Shown: positions 1 through 11,733, counted from the stretch's first letter. The stretch is DNA of 64,000 nucleotides from Sycobia sp. Sy_11 (GCA_018907035.1 JACCIC010000177.1:1061501-1125500), one strand, 5' to 3'. The notes: a model not told the origin generated them from the sequence alone. Numbers and translations: made by a program.

Positions 1-382
1 TTTCTGTACAGACAGTACAAAGTAAGAAATTCAAGACATGGCAACAAACCTTTTATTGTTCATCGCAATACGGTTGAATGCTTCGAGCATGCTAATCCAT
101 ATACTTTGAAAAAACGCCCGTCTGTTTACACAGGTCAGTGTTGATGACCTTCGGCCCCAATTGCCTTTCCTGCGAACAGCATGTTTGAGTTTTCCCGCGA
201 TTCTTGAAGATTTTCCGAGGGAGATAAAATAATAACAGCTATTATTAATGCACATTCAATCACAAATCATATTATTATGCAGTTAAGTTCCAGGCAGCCG
301 TAAATATCACAGAATTATGGAGATTAATTTTTTATTAGTGAACAGTCGGGTGATAAGTTTACTATAAACTCATAGAAATTAA
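1..382. other. Unassigned AT-rich flank
   Basis: No recognisable gene. A 74-codon open frame on the minus strand (31-255) has no family resemblance that I can see and is probably chance. Confidence 0.4.
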
Positions 383-745
383 TAAATATTTTTTTATTGG
401 TCTTACAGTCCAATCAATTCAATCTAAAAATAAAATAAAAATAAAAATAAAAAATAAAATAAAAATTAAAAATAAAAATAAAAATAAAAAATAAAATAAA
501 AATTAAAAATAAAAATTAAATTAAAAATTAAATTAAAATTATAATGACAGTCAGACCGTCCTTGTTTACATTCACCCCCGTAGACTAATCTGAAAATAAA
601 ATATTAGCTGAAAAAATTCTTTGTTAGTAAAGTGCAGTCTGACTGTCCCCAACATCTTACCTAATTGAAGACTTGTCCAACGTTTCGAGCTCGCTACGTC
701 TCCTCATCAGGGTCCCTGATGTCATCAAGTCCTATTTTTCTCGGC
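383..745 (-). mobile_element. Penelope-like element 3' tail (family A)
   Basis: This is the reverse complement of the tail that follows the GIY-YIG ORF at 11734-12438. It shares the end sequence reading (on plus) TTGGTCTTACAGTCCAATC, an A-rich AAAAT-type simple repeat (about 425-540), the short block AATGACAGTCAGACYGTCC, and the block next to a hammerhead-like motif at 670-710. No coding sequence is attached, so it is a tail-only or 5'-truncated copy, which is common for target-primed insertions. At least five copies of this tail occur in the window. Confidence 0.75.
670..710 (-). ncRNA. Hammerhead-ribozyme-like motif in PLE tail
   Basis: On the minus strand this reads CTGATGA, then a short helix with GAG facing CTC around a CGTAGCGA loop, then GAAAC and, after about nine bases, GTC. 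These are the conserved core boxes of a hammerhead ribozyme in the right order, with a two-base-pair stem III of the kind known in Penelope-like elements. There is one extra purine between CTGATGA and the stem II helix, and no convincing stem I, so self-cleavage is uncertain. Confidence 0.5.
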
Positions 746-1329
746 CGGTAGTTGTGAGCTATCTTCTTCCCTTCTTGTGTTCCGCTATAAGGAGGGGAGG
801 TAAAAGAGTTTTGAACTGTTGAGTATATTCCGAGCCATTATTCGTTTTTTATCAACACGGATGAAGCGTTCTTATCGTTCTTTATCAACACAGCTGTGAT
901 CGCGTTCTCTGATCTACACGTGCAACATCAAAAGTGTGAATATAGGAAAAAGTTTGGGTTGACTTTAATGTCTGTACTGTTTTCCTGGCTACGGTACGGT
1001 GAGAAGAGTGTGGTACGGTAAGGAGAATTCTCGTGGGCGATACTTGTGTGTTGATACTTATGGGCGATACTGCGTGCCCTTTACTTGCTAAATTAGGCTG
1101 ACGCTCCTGACATAGATCCCATAAGGAGCTGAGTAGTATGACCCAAATCGCCAGTTATTTGTAGCAGTGTTTGAGCCACTGACGTTTGAAGAACGGTGTT
1201 CATCATCTATTGAAATAGTCTTCGCCGTGACCTGCGTCGTTTGTACGCCGATTTCCACTTTTTTGCCTGACGATCCCTGTTTCGTTGTCTTTGCCTGGTT
1301 CTTGCCCGATTGCGCACTGCTGTTCTTAT
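746..1329. other. Unassigned segment upstream of gag remnant
   Basis: Moderate GC content with no readable long frame. It may belong to the 5' part of the non-LTR gag remnant that follows, but I see no motif to support that. Confidence 0.3.
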
Positions 1330-1890
1330 GGAAACGACAACCGAAGCGGGGCTGTCAAAGTTGAAAGCCTCAAAAAATCTCCAGCAGGTTTTTTGAAATA
1401 GAAGCCCCTACAAGCCACTACCGAGGTTTATCATCAACGACATATTGCCAGATGAGGTGAGCCTGGCTCTATACGAGAAAAACGAGCGGCCGGCCTTGTC
1501 GACTGAGGATTTCTCAGAATTCTTCAAATCCCCTTCAAAAAGGCAGAGGAGTGACACAGCAACGAACTGGATGGTAGAAATCACCCCTGACATCCGGGAC
1601 AAACTTCTTGAAAAAAATTTACATCGAGTGGCTGACTTAAGTAACTGACTACTAGGTGTTACAAGGCTACGGGCACGTAACCAAACACTGTAAAGGAGAA
1701 CAATGCTGCTCCCACTACAAATTAATGGGATATGGTAGCAAAAACTGTAATAAGAAAGAGACAGGGCCTAAGTGCGCTAAGTGTTGAAAGGGAAAAATAG
1801 CATCTAATTATAGCTCTACTAAAAATATTATCTAATTATAGCTATGGACTGAAAATGTCCAGCATTTAAAGCTGCCATGGAGAGATTAGG
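1330..1890 (+). pseudogene. Non-LTR retrotransposon gag (ORF1) remnant with zinc knuckles
   Basis: An open stretch (1445-1648) is followed in shifted frames by a run of degenerate CCHC knuckles. One reads GYGHVTKHCKGEQ; the next has the pattern C-S-H-Y-K-L-M-G-Y-G-S-K-N-C, in which an expected Cys and His have become Tyr; a third starts PKCAKC and hits a stop; a later CPAFKAAMER piece fits the usual end of such arrays. Jockey/R1-type ORF1 proteins bind RNA through knuckles like these. A small deletion removes the second Cys of knuckle 1 and shifts the frame. No reverse transcriptase follows, so only a gag scrap is left. Confidence 0.5.
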
Positions 1891-2298
1891 ATTATTTAGG
1901 ATTATATATTAGTATTATTAGGATATCTTCTGCGGAGGAATGGGACCAGGTCCCTAAAGAAATGCCCGGCTCCAAAATGAAGACAATTGGGAGAAACTCA
2001 AATTAACTTCATGGCTGATCTTGTATTTTCGTGCATATCTGTACATCATTGCGACTTTTGTGGACCTACAGTTTATAGTGGATTCCGTAAATTTAAGGCC
2101 TCATTCCCATCTTGTCAGGCGTCCAAACCTGTTAAATAAATCCACACATTTGGATTGTACCGCTTTCAAATGGTAGCCGATTTTAAGATGCTTTAAAATG
2201 TGTTTTATTTAAAATGTTGTTATACTGTTATTTGCCTGCATTATAATATAAAAAATCAAAGATCATTATTTTTTAGAAATGCTATTTTATAAATTAAG

Positions 2299-2343
<45 letters not shown>

Positions 2344-2869
2344 GCAACAAAGCCGGATATGCAATATGACCACGGCTGTTAAATATTACTGAAAAAAACT
2401 ATAAATACTATACAGATTTTTCTATGTGTATAGAAAATATCATAAATAATATAGTAAACGTTATTATCATTATAACCCTTAGAGTATCGAAATTTTAGAT
2501 ATATTCAATGCACATTGTTTGCATAAAAAACTGATCATAGGTCCCCAATTTTAACCCAAACTGAGACCAGAGATAATTATAGAAGATCGCTGAAGCTCAT
2601 GGGCCAGACTGCAGTAAAAATTTTCAACTGAAACGAGGGTCTCTGGTGGCCAAACCGAGGTACTGGTCGTTTCGTGCGATATTCCAGATGTTGTTTTTCG
2701 AGCTGGTACGATGGTGCGATCAAGGGGGGAGACGACTGTCTTTGGCGCGTACAGAAGGAAAACTTGTCAAGACAATAGGCTGGCAGCGAGGGTGCAATAA
2801 AAGACGAGTAGCTTATACTGACCGAAAAGAAATGTTATTGCTACATGTATAAATATATATATATATATA
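1891..2869. other. AT-rich spacer with TA microsatellite
   Basis: No gene seen. It contains an uninterrupted (TA)n tract at about 2299-2340 and a second short one at 2852-2869, into which the next mariner is inserted. Confidence 0.6.
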
Positions 2870-4151
2870 TTAGGAGTGTGAATAAGTCTTTCCCGTTTTT
2901 TGTAAGAGATGGCGCCACCAATACTGTGCGAGTATTCAATGGTTACATATGTCATAATCAAAGCTTATTCATATGTCAACAATTCCATACTAACACATTA
3001 GTTAAAATTTTTTCGCATCATAAATTTTTGATATCGTGAAAATATCGAAATTTGAGCCGAGTCGACGTCATTTGCGGGAAGTTTCACTTTATTGGTTCAA
3101 TTTCAAGAAATCTGCTGCCGAGACGCATCGATTGCTTCAGGAGGCTTATGGAGAAGGTTGTGTCGATGATTCAAGTGTTCGCGGATGGTTTCGACGCTTC
3201 AAAAGCGGTGATTTCGACGTGGAAGACAAGGAGCGTTCCGGGCGGCCGCAAATCTTTGAAGGTCGAGAATTGGCGACTTTGCTTGATGAAGATTCTTGTC
3301 AAACGCAAGAAGAACTTGCTAAAGCATTGGGAGTTGACCGAACAACCATTTCCAAGCGTTTGAAAGCTATGGGAATGATCCAAAAGCAAGGAAATTGGGT
3401 GCCGTACGAACTGAAGCTGAGAGACGTCGAACGACGTTTTTTCACTTGCGAACAGCTGCTTCAGCGACATAAAAGAAAGGGTTTTCTGCATCGTATCGTG
3501 ACTGGCGATGAAAAGTGGATACGTTACGATAATCCGAAGCGAAGAAAATCATGGGGACTACCCGGCCATGCATCATCATCGACGGCCAAGCCAAATATTC
3601 ATGGCGCCAAGCTCATGCTCTGTATATGGTGAGACCAGCTAGGTGTGGTTTACTATGAGCTTCTGAAACCGAATGAAAGGATCACAGGCGAGGTCTATCG
3701 ACGACAATTAATGCGTTTGAGCCGCACACTGCGAGAAAAACGGCCACAATACTCCGACAGGCACGACAAAGTTATTTTGCAACATGACAATGCTCGCCCA
3801 CATGTTGCACCGCCGGTGAAAACATACTTAGAAACGCTCAAATGGGAAGTCCTACCCCACCCGCCGTATAGTCCAGACGTTGCTCCGTCTGATTACCATC
3901 TCTTCAGATCGATGACGCTTGGCCTGGCTGACCAGCACTTCCATTCCTACGAGGAAGCCAAAAAATGGGTGGATGACTGGATAGAGGCCAAACCGGTCGA
4001 ATTTTTTCGCAACGGGATTCGTATGTTGCCAGAAAGATGGGAAAAAGTTGTAGCTAGCGATGGCAAATACTTTCAATAATTCATTTGTAACCATTTTTTC
4101 ACAATAAAGGCTCAAAATTTGAAAAAAAGCGGGAAAGACTTATTCACATAC

Positions 4152-4155
<4 letters not shown>
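2870..4155 (+). mobile_element. Mariner-like element, full length (mauritiana-like)
   Basis: A 1286-bp element with both terminal inverted repeats: TTAGGAGTGTGAATAAGTC on the left and, read on minus, TCAGGTATGTGAATAAGTC on the right. It is flanked by the TA duplication expected of mariner (2868-2869 and 4156-4157) and sits in a TA microsatellite. The length equals that of classical mariners such as Mos1. It carries one transposase frame (3036-4079). Confidence 0.93.
3036..4079 (+). pseudogene. Mariner transposase, one internal stop
   Basis: A single frame of about 347 codons spans the whole protein. The N-terminal half has paired helix-turn-helix regions (AAETHRLLQEAYGE; GWFRRFKSGDFDVEDKERSG). 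The catalytic DDE half has D1 in IVTGDEKWIRYDN, D2 in LQHDNARPH and D3 in YSPDVAPSDYHLF; 34 residues separate D2 and D3, the mariner DD34D signature. The protein ends in WEKVVASDGKYF as in Mos1-type transposases. Two lesions are visible: the first codon is GTG where ATG is expected, and the second Trp codon of the CIWWDQ motif is TGA (3630-3632). Otherwise the frame is continuous, so this is a recently inactivated copy. Confidence 0.93.

Positions 4156-4201
<46 letters not shown>
4156..4201. repeat. (TA)n microsatellite
   Basis: Alternating TA run abutting the right end of the mariner, including its target duplication. Confidence 0.95.
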
Positions 4202-4204
<3 letters not shown>

Positions 4205-5340
4205 TCGCAGCAGCTAGCAAACAGCTCGAAGTTTTGAAACCTACGGGAAGGAAAACTGGCAAACATCAAAGCTGAGAAAATCTCTTATAGCAAAGAGCTA
4301 CCAAATTTTTCAATGAGTCGACTAACGCAATTTTTGTTAAAATTTATATATATACATTTTTTGGGATTCTGATTATATATATGGTAGTAAAAATTGGTGA
4401 TAATTTCAATTTTATAATAAATCACATTAAAACCCAGTCAAAATATTGTTTTTCTAACTTATCTCGTAAAATACAAAAAATTCCAACAAATGATTTAACT
4501 AAAAGTTCAAAATCTCATCAAAATACATATTTTTTAATCTATATATTTTTTCTTTAAACTTCTTTTCTTAACAACAATGCACTTCACCGTAATATTCTCA
4601 TTGACTATTCTATATCCTCCGTTAGTTTGACTATATTTTTTTGGGAACTCTTGGTACAGAAAAATTTGTAGAGTAAGAGATATGTTTTTTGATGAAATCT
4701 ATAACTTTTTTTAAGAATCCTTTTTGAAACTTTTCGTATTTTACAAGATAATTTAGAAAAATCATATTTTTACGGTGTTCTTATGGTTTTCACTATAAAA
4801 ATGAAATTTCCTCAAATTTTCACCTTTATATTTATGATAAGCACTCCAAAATAACATAAATAATATTTCAATATACTAACGTAAAGCGACTAATAAAATA
4901 TGCAGATACAATCTCATTTTTGTTAATTCAAAAAGTAACTAGATTTTTCTGTCAGTAATATAATAATTCTCAACAACACAATAAACACTGTGCTAAGCAT
5001 TCTGTAATATAAAATTTTTGTAAAAGCCTAAAAATCAAACCCTTCGGGTAGTAGATAATAGATTGATATCATAAAGAAATATGAATATGGAAAACAATTA
5101 TTAATAAATAATGGAAATTAATTTAAAAATTTATTCAACAGATCTTTTCTCAAGATCGTCACCGACTTGAAAAAAATACAATACAATACTATTATTAAAA
5201 TGAGTCTCATGGACAATATTTTAATATTTTGAATTTGAATGCTATTTAACCCAAGAAGAGTTTAGTAGAAAATTATTTTTAATAATTTTTTTAATATTTA
5301 GTAATTTATTTGAACGTGAGGTCATTCAAAAACAAAAATT
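4202..5340. other. AT-rich intergenic DNA
   Basis: No coding frame, RNA gene or recognisable repeat seen. Confidence 0.5.
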
Positions 5341-5547
5341 AGAGGCCCACAATGGCTTGATCGCTAGAGCGAACGACTAGTAACTTGATGATCTGAGTTC
5401 AAATCCCGGTCTCGGTCGATTGATACAGGCACCGCTGTAATAATTTACATATGCTTTGTTTACAAACACAACGTAGACCTTCGTCGCTGATTAGCACCGA
5501 TATTTGAAAGCATAAATAGAGTGACGTTAAATAAGATAAAAAAAAAA
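5341..5547 (+). mobile_element. tRNA-derived SINE, copy 1
   Basis: The head looks like a tRNA: a region around ATGGCTTGATCGCTAGAGCG stands where the A box should be, and GAGTTCAAATCCCGG is a good B box. A conserved non-tRNA body follows (TTTACAAACACAACGTAGAC, then CGTCGCTGATTAGCACCG) and the copy ends in GTTAAATAAGAT plus poly(A). A short duplication (AAAAATTA) flanks it. Three further copies share the body: 37161-37364, 43967-44147 and the 3' end at 16401-16457. Confidence 0.85.
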
Positions 5548-5618
5548 TTACGTTTCAAGGACAATTTGTTCAAAATGAATTTTTTTCCAATAATTATAAT
5601 TCTAAGAAAAAAATAGAC
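5548..5618. other. AT-rich spacer
   Basis: Nothing recognisable. Confidence 0.4.
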
Positions 5619-6170
5619 ACTGAAAACAAGTCTAAATGCAAATGAGTAAATTTCGTAAAAGGATTTTTATTTCAATCTAACAAACGTTCATTTAAATTCT
5701 ATTATTTGAAACAAAAACATACAACTTTAAAAGGAACGAATATTCTGTAATTTCGAAACAACCGTGTATTTGAAATGAATAGTTGAGTTTATTTAAAGAG
5801 CAAAAAAGTCTTTGTTACTTTGCAATCAAACAATTCCAGTTTATGTAAATTAAATATATAACAACGTATGTATTATATTTTTATATTACAAGTTTTAATT
5901 CTTTCTACTTACATTATCATCTCGCGCAATTTTCTAAAGAATATTACTTACACGGTGCTACACACTGAAAACAATTCCAAATGCAAATGAGTTAATTTCA
6001 TAAAAGTATATTTATTGCAATCCAACAAGCATTCGTTCAAATTCTATTATTTGAAACAAAAACATACAGCTTTGAAAGGAACGAAGATTCTGTAATTTGG
6101 AAAAAACCGTGTATTTGAAATGAATAGTTAGGTTTATGTGAAGAGCAAAAAATCTTTGTTACGTTACAAA
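5619..6170. repeat. Two-copy direct repeat, offset 345 bp
   Basis: The ~205-bp segment at about 5619-5822 recurs at about 5964-6170 with roughly 85-90% identity. Both copies contain ATTATTTGAAACAAAAACAT and GTGTATTTGAAATGAATAGT. About 140 bp of unrelated AT-rich DNA lies between them. The arrangement could be short terminal repeats of an unknown element or a local duplication. No coding potential is seen. Confidence 0.75.
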
Positions 6171-7162
6171 TATTTTTAAATGATTAGAATTTCTAATTCA
6201 GCATACTTGCCTTATTCTATACTATTGTATAAAATAAATTGAAAGTATGTTTTAGTTGTGTAAGTAATTTTTTAAATTAAGATGTTTAGTGCTGAAAAGT
6301 ACACCAACCATGCTTCAGAATTTAGGAGTTGTCTCGGTTTCGCTAGAGATAGTAAATGTAACTGGCTTACCAACCAGTTAAACAATCTCTATTTATTAGG
6401 ATTATGTCCTAATAATAACCCTAATCAACATTCTGATCGGGATGCGCAAAGCTTGATCGACAGATTGTGTGCGTTGAACATTCCCTACCATTGCGTTTCG
6501 TACAATACAAATATATTATATATAATATATATAATACAATAAAAATGATGGAAAAATATGTAAATATAGTTAATATTTATGGCAATATAATATATAGTGT
6601 ACGTTTGCATCGTTGAAGATTACGAAAATCACGGTCTAATAAGTTAAGATAGTACAGTTGAATTTTATATTTTGTTTAAATTCTCAGTTCTCATATATCA
6701 AAAAAATATTTACTGTATTAAACTAAACATTCAGTATTTTAAATGTATAAATTACTTATTTTGAATAAATGTTTAATTAATGGTATAAGAATCAATCTTT
6801 TATTTAAATGCATAACATTTTTTTTCAGTATAGAATTATTTCTATGACATACGTTTTACTTGGAACTAAAAAAATGTATGTTTGATTTAATTTTGTAATG
6901 TTTCTCTATTTAACTAAAATAATTCAGTTGCAACAAAATATATGTACGTTTTTAAAAAATTAACTTAACATGGAGACAATATTCATGGCTATTGTCAGAA
7001 ATTGATCTATGTTTAAGAACGCAATAGATCTCGAAAAAGCTGCTAATTATAGATTGTAAACTTTTCCAAAAATTATTTAATTGCTTTTTATATTTTTGGA
7101 GTATCATATCAGAATCCTATATAATGATATTTGATACACAACTACCTTGTATGGAGAAGGCA
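6171..7162. other. AT-rich DNA with one weak ORF
   Basis: An 86-codon plus-strand frame at 6282-6542 has a less AT-biased, protein-like composition in its first 70 codons (it includes LGLCPNNNPNQHSDRDAQSL). I do not recognise it and see no splice sites or neighbours that give it a role. The rest has no feature. Confidence 0.3.
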
Positions 7163-7176
7163 GAGAAAGAGAGAAA

Positions 7177-7264
<88 letters not shown>
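7163..7264 (+). repeat. (GA)n microsatellite
   Basis: Nearly perfect GA dinucleotide run of about 100 bp inside a longer purine-rich stretch (about 7150-7310). Confidence 0.95.
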
Positions 7265-7267
<3 letters not shown>

Positions 7268-8219
7268 TTAATGAGAGAGCGAGAGGGGAGGGAAAAAAGA
7301 AAAATCCAAGGGGATTAACATGGATTACTCAATGTTGCTGGGTGTTGCCATACCATAAACCTGCATGTACCCGCGAGTTTCTTCTATACTGTTTCTTCTC
7401 TTTCTGCCACCTGCTCTCACTGTTTATTACCTGTCCATCTGCACGCATGTTGTACGAGGCTTAGCAGGAAGTTTACGGATATACATGGAACTAGCTATGT
7501 TGCCATAAATTTGTTTTTTCTTTTTTTTTTTTGTTAAATTTGCAGTAGAAAATATCCTATCATTTAATCCTGACCGTATAGAATACGTATTCAAATTTTG
7601 AAGGCGACCGAAATATTAACTTACATTCAGGAAAAATTTCTAAGAATTAAAATATTCTTTTCTTAAACCAAGAGAATAGATTTTCTTAATAACGGAAATC
7701 CAGTCAAGTAAATATTTATTTAAGTATAATGTTCTAATTACTTAAATTTAGCTCATCATAATCTGAAAATAAGCATTTTCATTTTCTAGAAAACATTTCT
7801 TTAAAACAAGCTGATCAAAATTAAAATGGAAAACCTGAGTTTCTTAAATTTAGTAATCATATACCTGAACACAGAATCAAACTAATATTTTGTAGTAATT
7901 AGTATTTAATTATTTTTCTACAGTATCTATAGCACTGAATTACGCAGTACATTATATAAGTAAACATGTTCTTTATCTAAGAAAATAAAATTTTGAACCA
8001 GAAGGTTTTTATATTAAAACAAAAAAGTAATGCATCGAATACAGAAAATCTAATAGCTAGAATTTCAAATAGTCAAAATACTTATATTATAGATTGATCA
8101 AATCTGTAGTCAAAGAATTTTCTACTAGTATCAAAAGAACAATATTATCCAATTAATTCAATAAAAATTTTCTTAGTTTAAGAAATAGATTTTTCGAAAT
8201 AAATCATTAAAATTATATA
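7265..8219. other. AT-rich DNA
   Basis: No gene. From about 7650 the composition, with repeated AAGAAAATATTTTC and CAAGTAAATATT words, resembles the inverted arm that follows and may be a more diverged outer part of it. Confidence 0.4.
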
Positions 8220-9240
8220 TTGCAAAAAATCTAATATAAAGTAAATATTACTTGATTCAAGAAATTTATGCGATTATTCTATACCAAGTAAATATTTTCT
8301 TTAACCAAGTAATTGCATAAACTTGAACCAAGTAAGTAGTTACTAAAATAAAGCTTATATTTTTTCAACAGCAAAACACAAAGATTGGGAATTAAATGAA
8401 TATTTTCTTATCTAAAGAAAATATTTTCTTGAACTGATAATTTCACATTTAAAATCAGGAAAATAAATTCTTGGATTAATTAAATATCTCCTAGATTTTT
8501 GTCAAGATTTTCTAGAGAATGGTTGACAATATTTTCTTAAACCAATAACTGAAAATTTTAAATAAAAAAATTTAGATACTTGATTCAAGTCGACAAAATT
8601 AAGTGAATATATACTTGGATTAAGAATTTCAATACTTCACTTGAGAAATTTAATTTAAAATGAATAACTCGATTGTTATCTTTAAAACAATAATTACTTG
8701 AAATACGTTTTTATTCTCTAGAAACATGAAAATTTAAGTATATTAAATGTTTAAAAGTAGTGCATAGTTTCTTGATTCAAAGCATTATTTTCTTGACTTT
8801 AAAAATCAAAAGTTTAAACTAAGCGAATAATTTTTTGAATTCTTTTACAATTTATGCGTTAATTTACTTTTATTACATTTATTTCAAAACTTCGACCTAA
8901 CCGGGATTTTCTCCGTAGACATTTGGATTCACAAGCTAACACCTTATTAATTACGCTATCGCAGTATGCTGTGGACAATTATAAAAATCTTATATATCAA
9001 TTTTAGATCTCTTATAGTTATACATTATAAAATTAATTTATGGATTTCGATGAATAGTATATGTATTTATATATAATATATACTAAGATTATAACAATTT
9101 ATATATCGTTTTGGTTTTAATACTTGATTTTCCACATCTAGATAATATTTTCTTAAATGTATTTTTCTTAGGTATATGAAGCTGAAAAATAATTCTTTTT
9201 TGTATTATTCTATAGTACAGAACAAATACTTGCTAATATC
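8220..9240 (+). repeat. Left arm of large inverted repeat
   Basis: It matches the reverse complement of 13270-14349 over about 1 kb with high similarity. Shared words include AACCAAGTAAGTAGTTACTA, AATATCTCCTAGATT and AAACGTATTTC/GAAATACGTTT. On minus it contains the tRNA-like segment described at 13555-13645, more decayed here. The inner end (about 9130-9240) also occurs as a direct copy at 11577-11690. Confidence 0.8.
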
Positions 9241-10099
9241 AAGTGTGGACCGATCACGAGCAATGCAACAATAAGACTAAAACAAAAGATCGCGGGTGAA
9301 GAGTTCAGTAACGTATAGCTTGTTAAGAAACTTTGAAATATTTTTTAAAAATAAACCATGATTTTAAAACTTCTTGATATTATAAATATATATATATTAA
9401 ACAAATGTAGATAATTTGCAATGGAAATTGCAGAAGCCCTCCATCTGAAAAATAAAACAAGAATAAATAAAAGGTCAAAAGTAAAATTAGCGAGGGTGTT
9501 CGAGCTGGCTGCTTAACCAAGCAGACCTCCCTCTGTTTCTTTATAATATATTCAGGAAGAGTACCAAGAGGAAACAACGAGGTACGAGCACAGTAATAAT
9601 AGAAAGAGAAGAGAGAGGGAACAAGTAGAGCGCGTATATAAGGAAGAGAGAAATATATACATGCAGATGGATATAGGAAGATAGAAGAGAGAAATAAAGG
9701 TAAAAATATGCATGCCGAGAGATAAAGAAATATATATAGAGTGAGATATAGAGAAAAATACATGCAGATAAATATAGGAAGATAGAAAGAGAGAAATAAA
9801 GATAAAATTATGCATGCAGAGAAATAAAGAAATATATATATATATATGTATATAGAGAGAGGTCGAAATGAAGACCTATATACTAAGGAATAAAGCCAGA
9901 TAAAGAAAAAGAAACAGAGAGATATAGATGGATGCGGACAGTAGATACATGCAGAAGAAGATAAACAGAGAGGGAAACAGTGGTATGGAAGTAAATAAGG
10001 AGTGAGAGAGAGGCCAGGAGATAGAGCCATAACATAACCTCGAAATGGGGAAGTGAGGATGTAATATCCGGAAGGCAGACATAAAGAGGAACATTAGAA
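9241..10099. repeat. Purine-rich low-complexity tract
   Basis: From about 9560 the plus strand is strongly GA/AGATAGA-rich, with local duplications (ATACATGCAGATRRATATAGGAAGATAG-type units near 9657, 9758 and 9806). The long open frames on the minus strand here are by-products of pyrimidine-rich composition, not genes. Confidence 0.7.
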
Positions 10100-11262
10100 A
10101 GAAAAAGAAACTAAAGATACTTCGTACGTGGTGGAGATCCGTAAGCTAGGCGGATGCTGCAAGCTGGAAGTAGAAGATCGGAAGACACGTGGCCGCGCCA
10201 GGTTACATACGACAAACCGGACGCCGCACGAGCCGCTGTCTTAACGAACCCGAGGAAGCAGCAAACGGACGAAAAATGGACGAAAAATGGACGAAAAATG
10301 CTGCAGCAGCAGCTCAACAAGGAAGGAAGGGCGCTGAAACGCACAGAAAAGTAAGTAAAAGCCGGAAAGATACGGCGTACGCCGTCCGCACAGCAGATGG
10401 CCGCACTGGAAGTAGTGGCCAGCAAGAAGGCGGAAGCCGCCGCGGAGAAGAAGGTCGACAGCGCCACCCGACTGGGATGTATATAAATATACTCCCGCGA
10501 TTAATTCGAAATTGGCGCGCGGCGCAAGTACTGAAACGAATCGTTACCGACGGACAATGTCGGTCATAACCGTATTAAGAACACGGAAGAGCCCAGGATT
10601 GGCGCACATCGGGGAAGAAGGACGGTGATTGGCGCACATCGGGGAAGAAGAACGATGATTGGTGCGTAACCAAAAGAAGAGCGACGAAGAAGATGAAGAA
10701 GACTTCAGAAGATTTTTGAAGCTGGTAAATCACCACGTGTCGCGGCCATTTGCAGTACATTTATTTTTTTGGGTGCTAAGTCGATATTCGGCAGGGAAGT
10801 TGCGCGGAACGTAGAAGTGTGGCGTGCGCGATTCGAACGAGTAGTCGGGAATTAAAAAGGGGGACTAAGACTGTGGAGTGATTTTTAGCAGTGCGGAGTG
10901 GTGTATGAACTGTACGAACTGGGTATTTCGAAACCTCCGTCCATGTCTCTCTTTTCCATGGTGTCGGGAGCCATTGCGGAAGATTGGAAGGTAGTAGCAG
11001 CGAACGCACGAGGGGACGCCCTCGTACTTAGCGGTAACGGGTGACTGGGACTACGCGCCCTTAATTTTAAACATTTATTTTTTGTAAATTGTGCGAGCGG
11101 GGAAAATTAGGTAGAGGCGGCCACCAAAGGGGGTGAGGGTCGTTCTGCGAGCGTGAGGCGAGATGGCGCGGAAGATGGCGGACGCCACGATTTGTTTAAT
11201 GTAGAAATATTGTAACGGATACTGGAATAAATGAATGCTTGGGAATTGAGTTCTTCTTTCTT
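10100..11262 (+). other. GC-rich module with promoter-like and coding-like parts
   Basis: A sharp rise in GC against the surrounding AT-rich DNA. At 10154-10480 the plus strand has protein-like composition in shifting frames (Lys/Glu/Ala-rich, for example KKAEAAAEKKVDSATRLG). A TATA box (GTATATAAATATA, about 10480) follows, then three 30-bp repeats and a further 500 bp of GC-rich sequence with no clear frame, ending at a poly(A) signal (AATAAATGAATG, about 11226). This could be the end of an LTR element, a solo LTR, or a host promoter/first exon. I found no matching second LTR in the window and no family motif. Confidence 0.4.
10597..10686 (+). repeat. Three 30-bp repeats carrying inverted CCAAT boxes
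   Basis: GATTGGCGCACATCGGGG begins at 10597 and 10627, and a diverged copy (GATTGGTGCGTAACC) begins at 10657, exactly 30 bp apart. Each starts with ATTGG, the reverse of CCAAT, the core of an NF-Y site. Spaced CCAAT boxes are common in promoters, so this may be regulatory. Confidence 0.6.
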
Positions 11263-11270
11263 TATGTAGA

Positions 11271-11320
<50 letters not shown>

Positions 11321-11470
11321 ATACATAATAATATAATATAAAAAATAAAAATAATATAACATAATAATATAATAATAATATATAAAAAAATAATAATATT
11401 TATACCTATTCATATAAAATTATATACACATATATGCACATAATAATATATGTGCATATATACATATCAC
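11263..11470. repeat. (TA)n and AT-rich simple repeats
   Basis: A TA run at about 11276-11312 followed by TAATAATATAATA-type low-complexity sequence. Confidence 0.85.
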
Positions 11471-11576
11471 AATCTGGACATCATCAGCCCGATTTTCCGC
11501 CCTGGAAGTAAGTAGAATAAATAAGGAACTAGTAGAATCACGTGATGAGCAGGACTACAATTTGCCTCGTTACAAA

Positions 11577-11690
11577 TTTAGATAATATTTTATTAAATGT
11601 AATTTTCTTAGGTATATGGAGCAGAAAAATAATTATTTGTTATATTATTATATATCACAGAAAAAATATCTACTAATATCAAGCATATAT
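11577..11690 (+). repeat. Third copy of the inner end of the inverted arms
   Basis: Direct copy of about 9140-9240 (shared TAGATAATATTTT and TTTTCTTAGGTATATGRAGC). It lies between the GC-rich module and the PLE ORF, which suggests that the inverted structure was rearranged or that elements of this type inserted more than once. Confidence 0.65.
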
Positions 11691-11733
11691 TTCTGTGACT
11701 TGTAGCGCATAAAGAATTATTTCTTAAATTACA

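Noticed and set aside
7124..7464. ORFs rich in Arg/Glu across the GA repeat
   Set aside because: Simple translation of a GA microsatellite.
9380..10094. Long minus-strand open frames (up to 216 codons) with Leu/Ile/Phe/Tyr/Ser-rich sequence that could pass for a membrane protein
   Set aside because: The plus strand is a GA/TA-rich simple-sequence tract with local duplications; open frames with hydrophobic codons arise automatically on its complement.
11075..11413. 112-codon minus-strand frame rich in Tyr/Ile
   Set aside because: Translation of TA and TAATA simple repeats joined to the GC-rich module.
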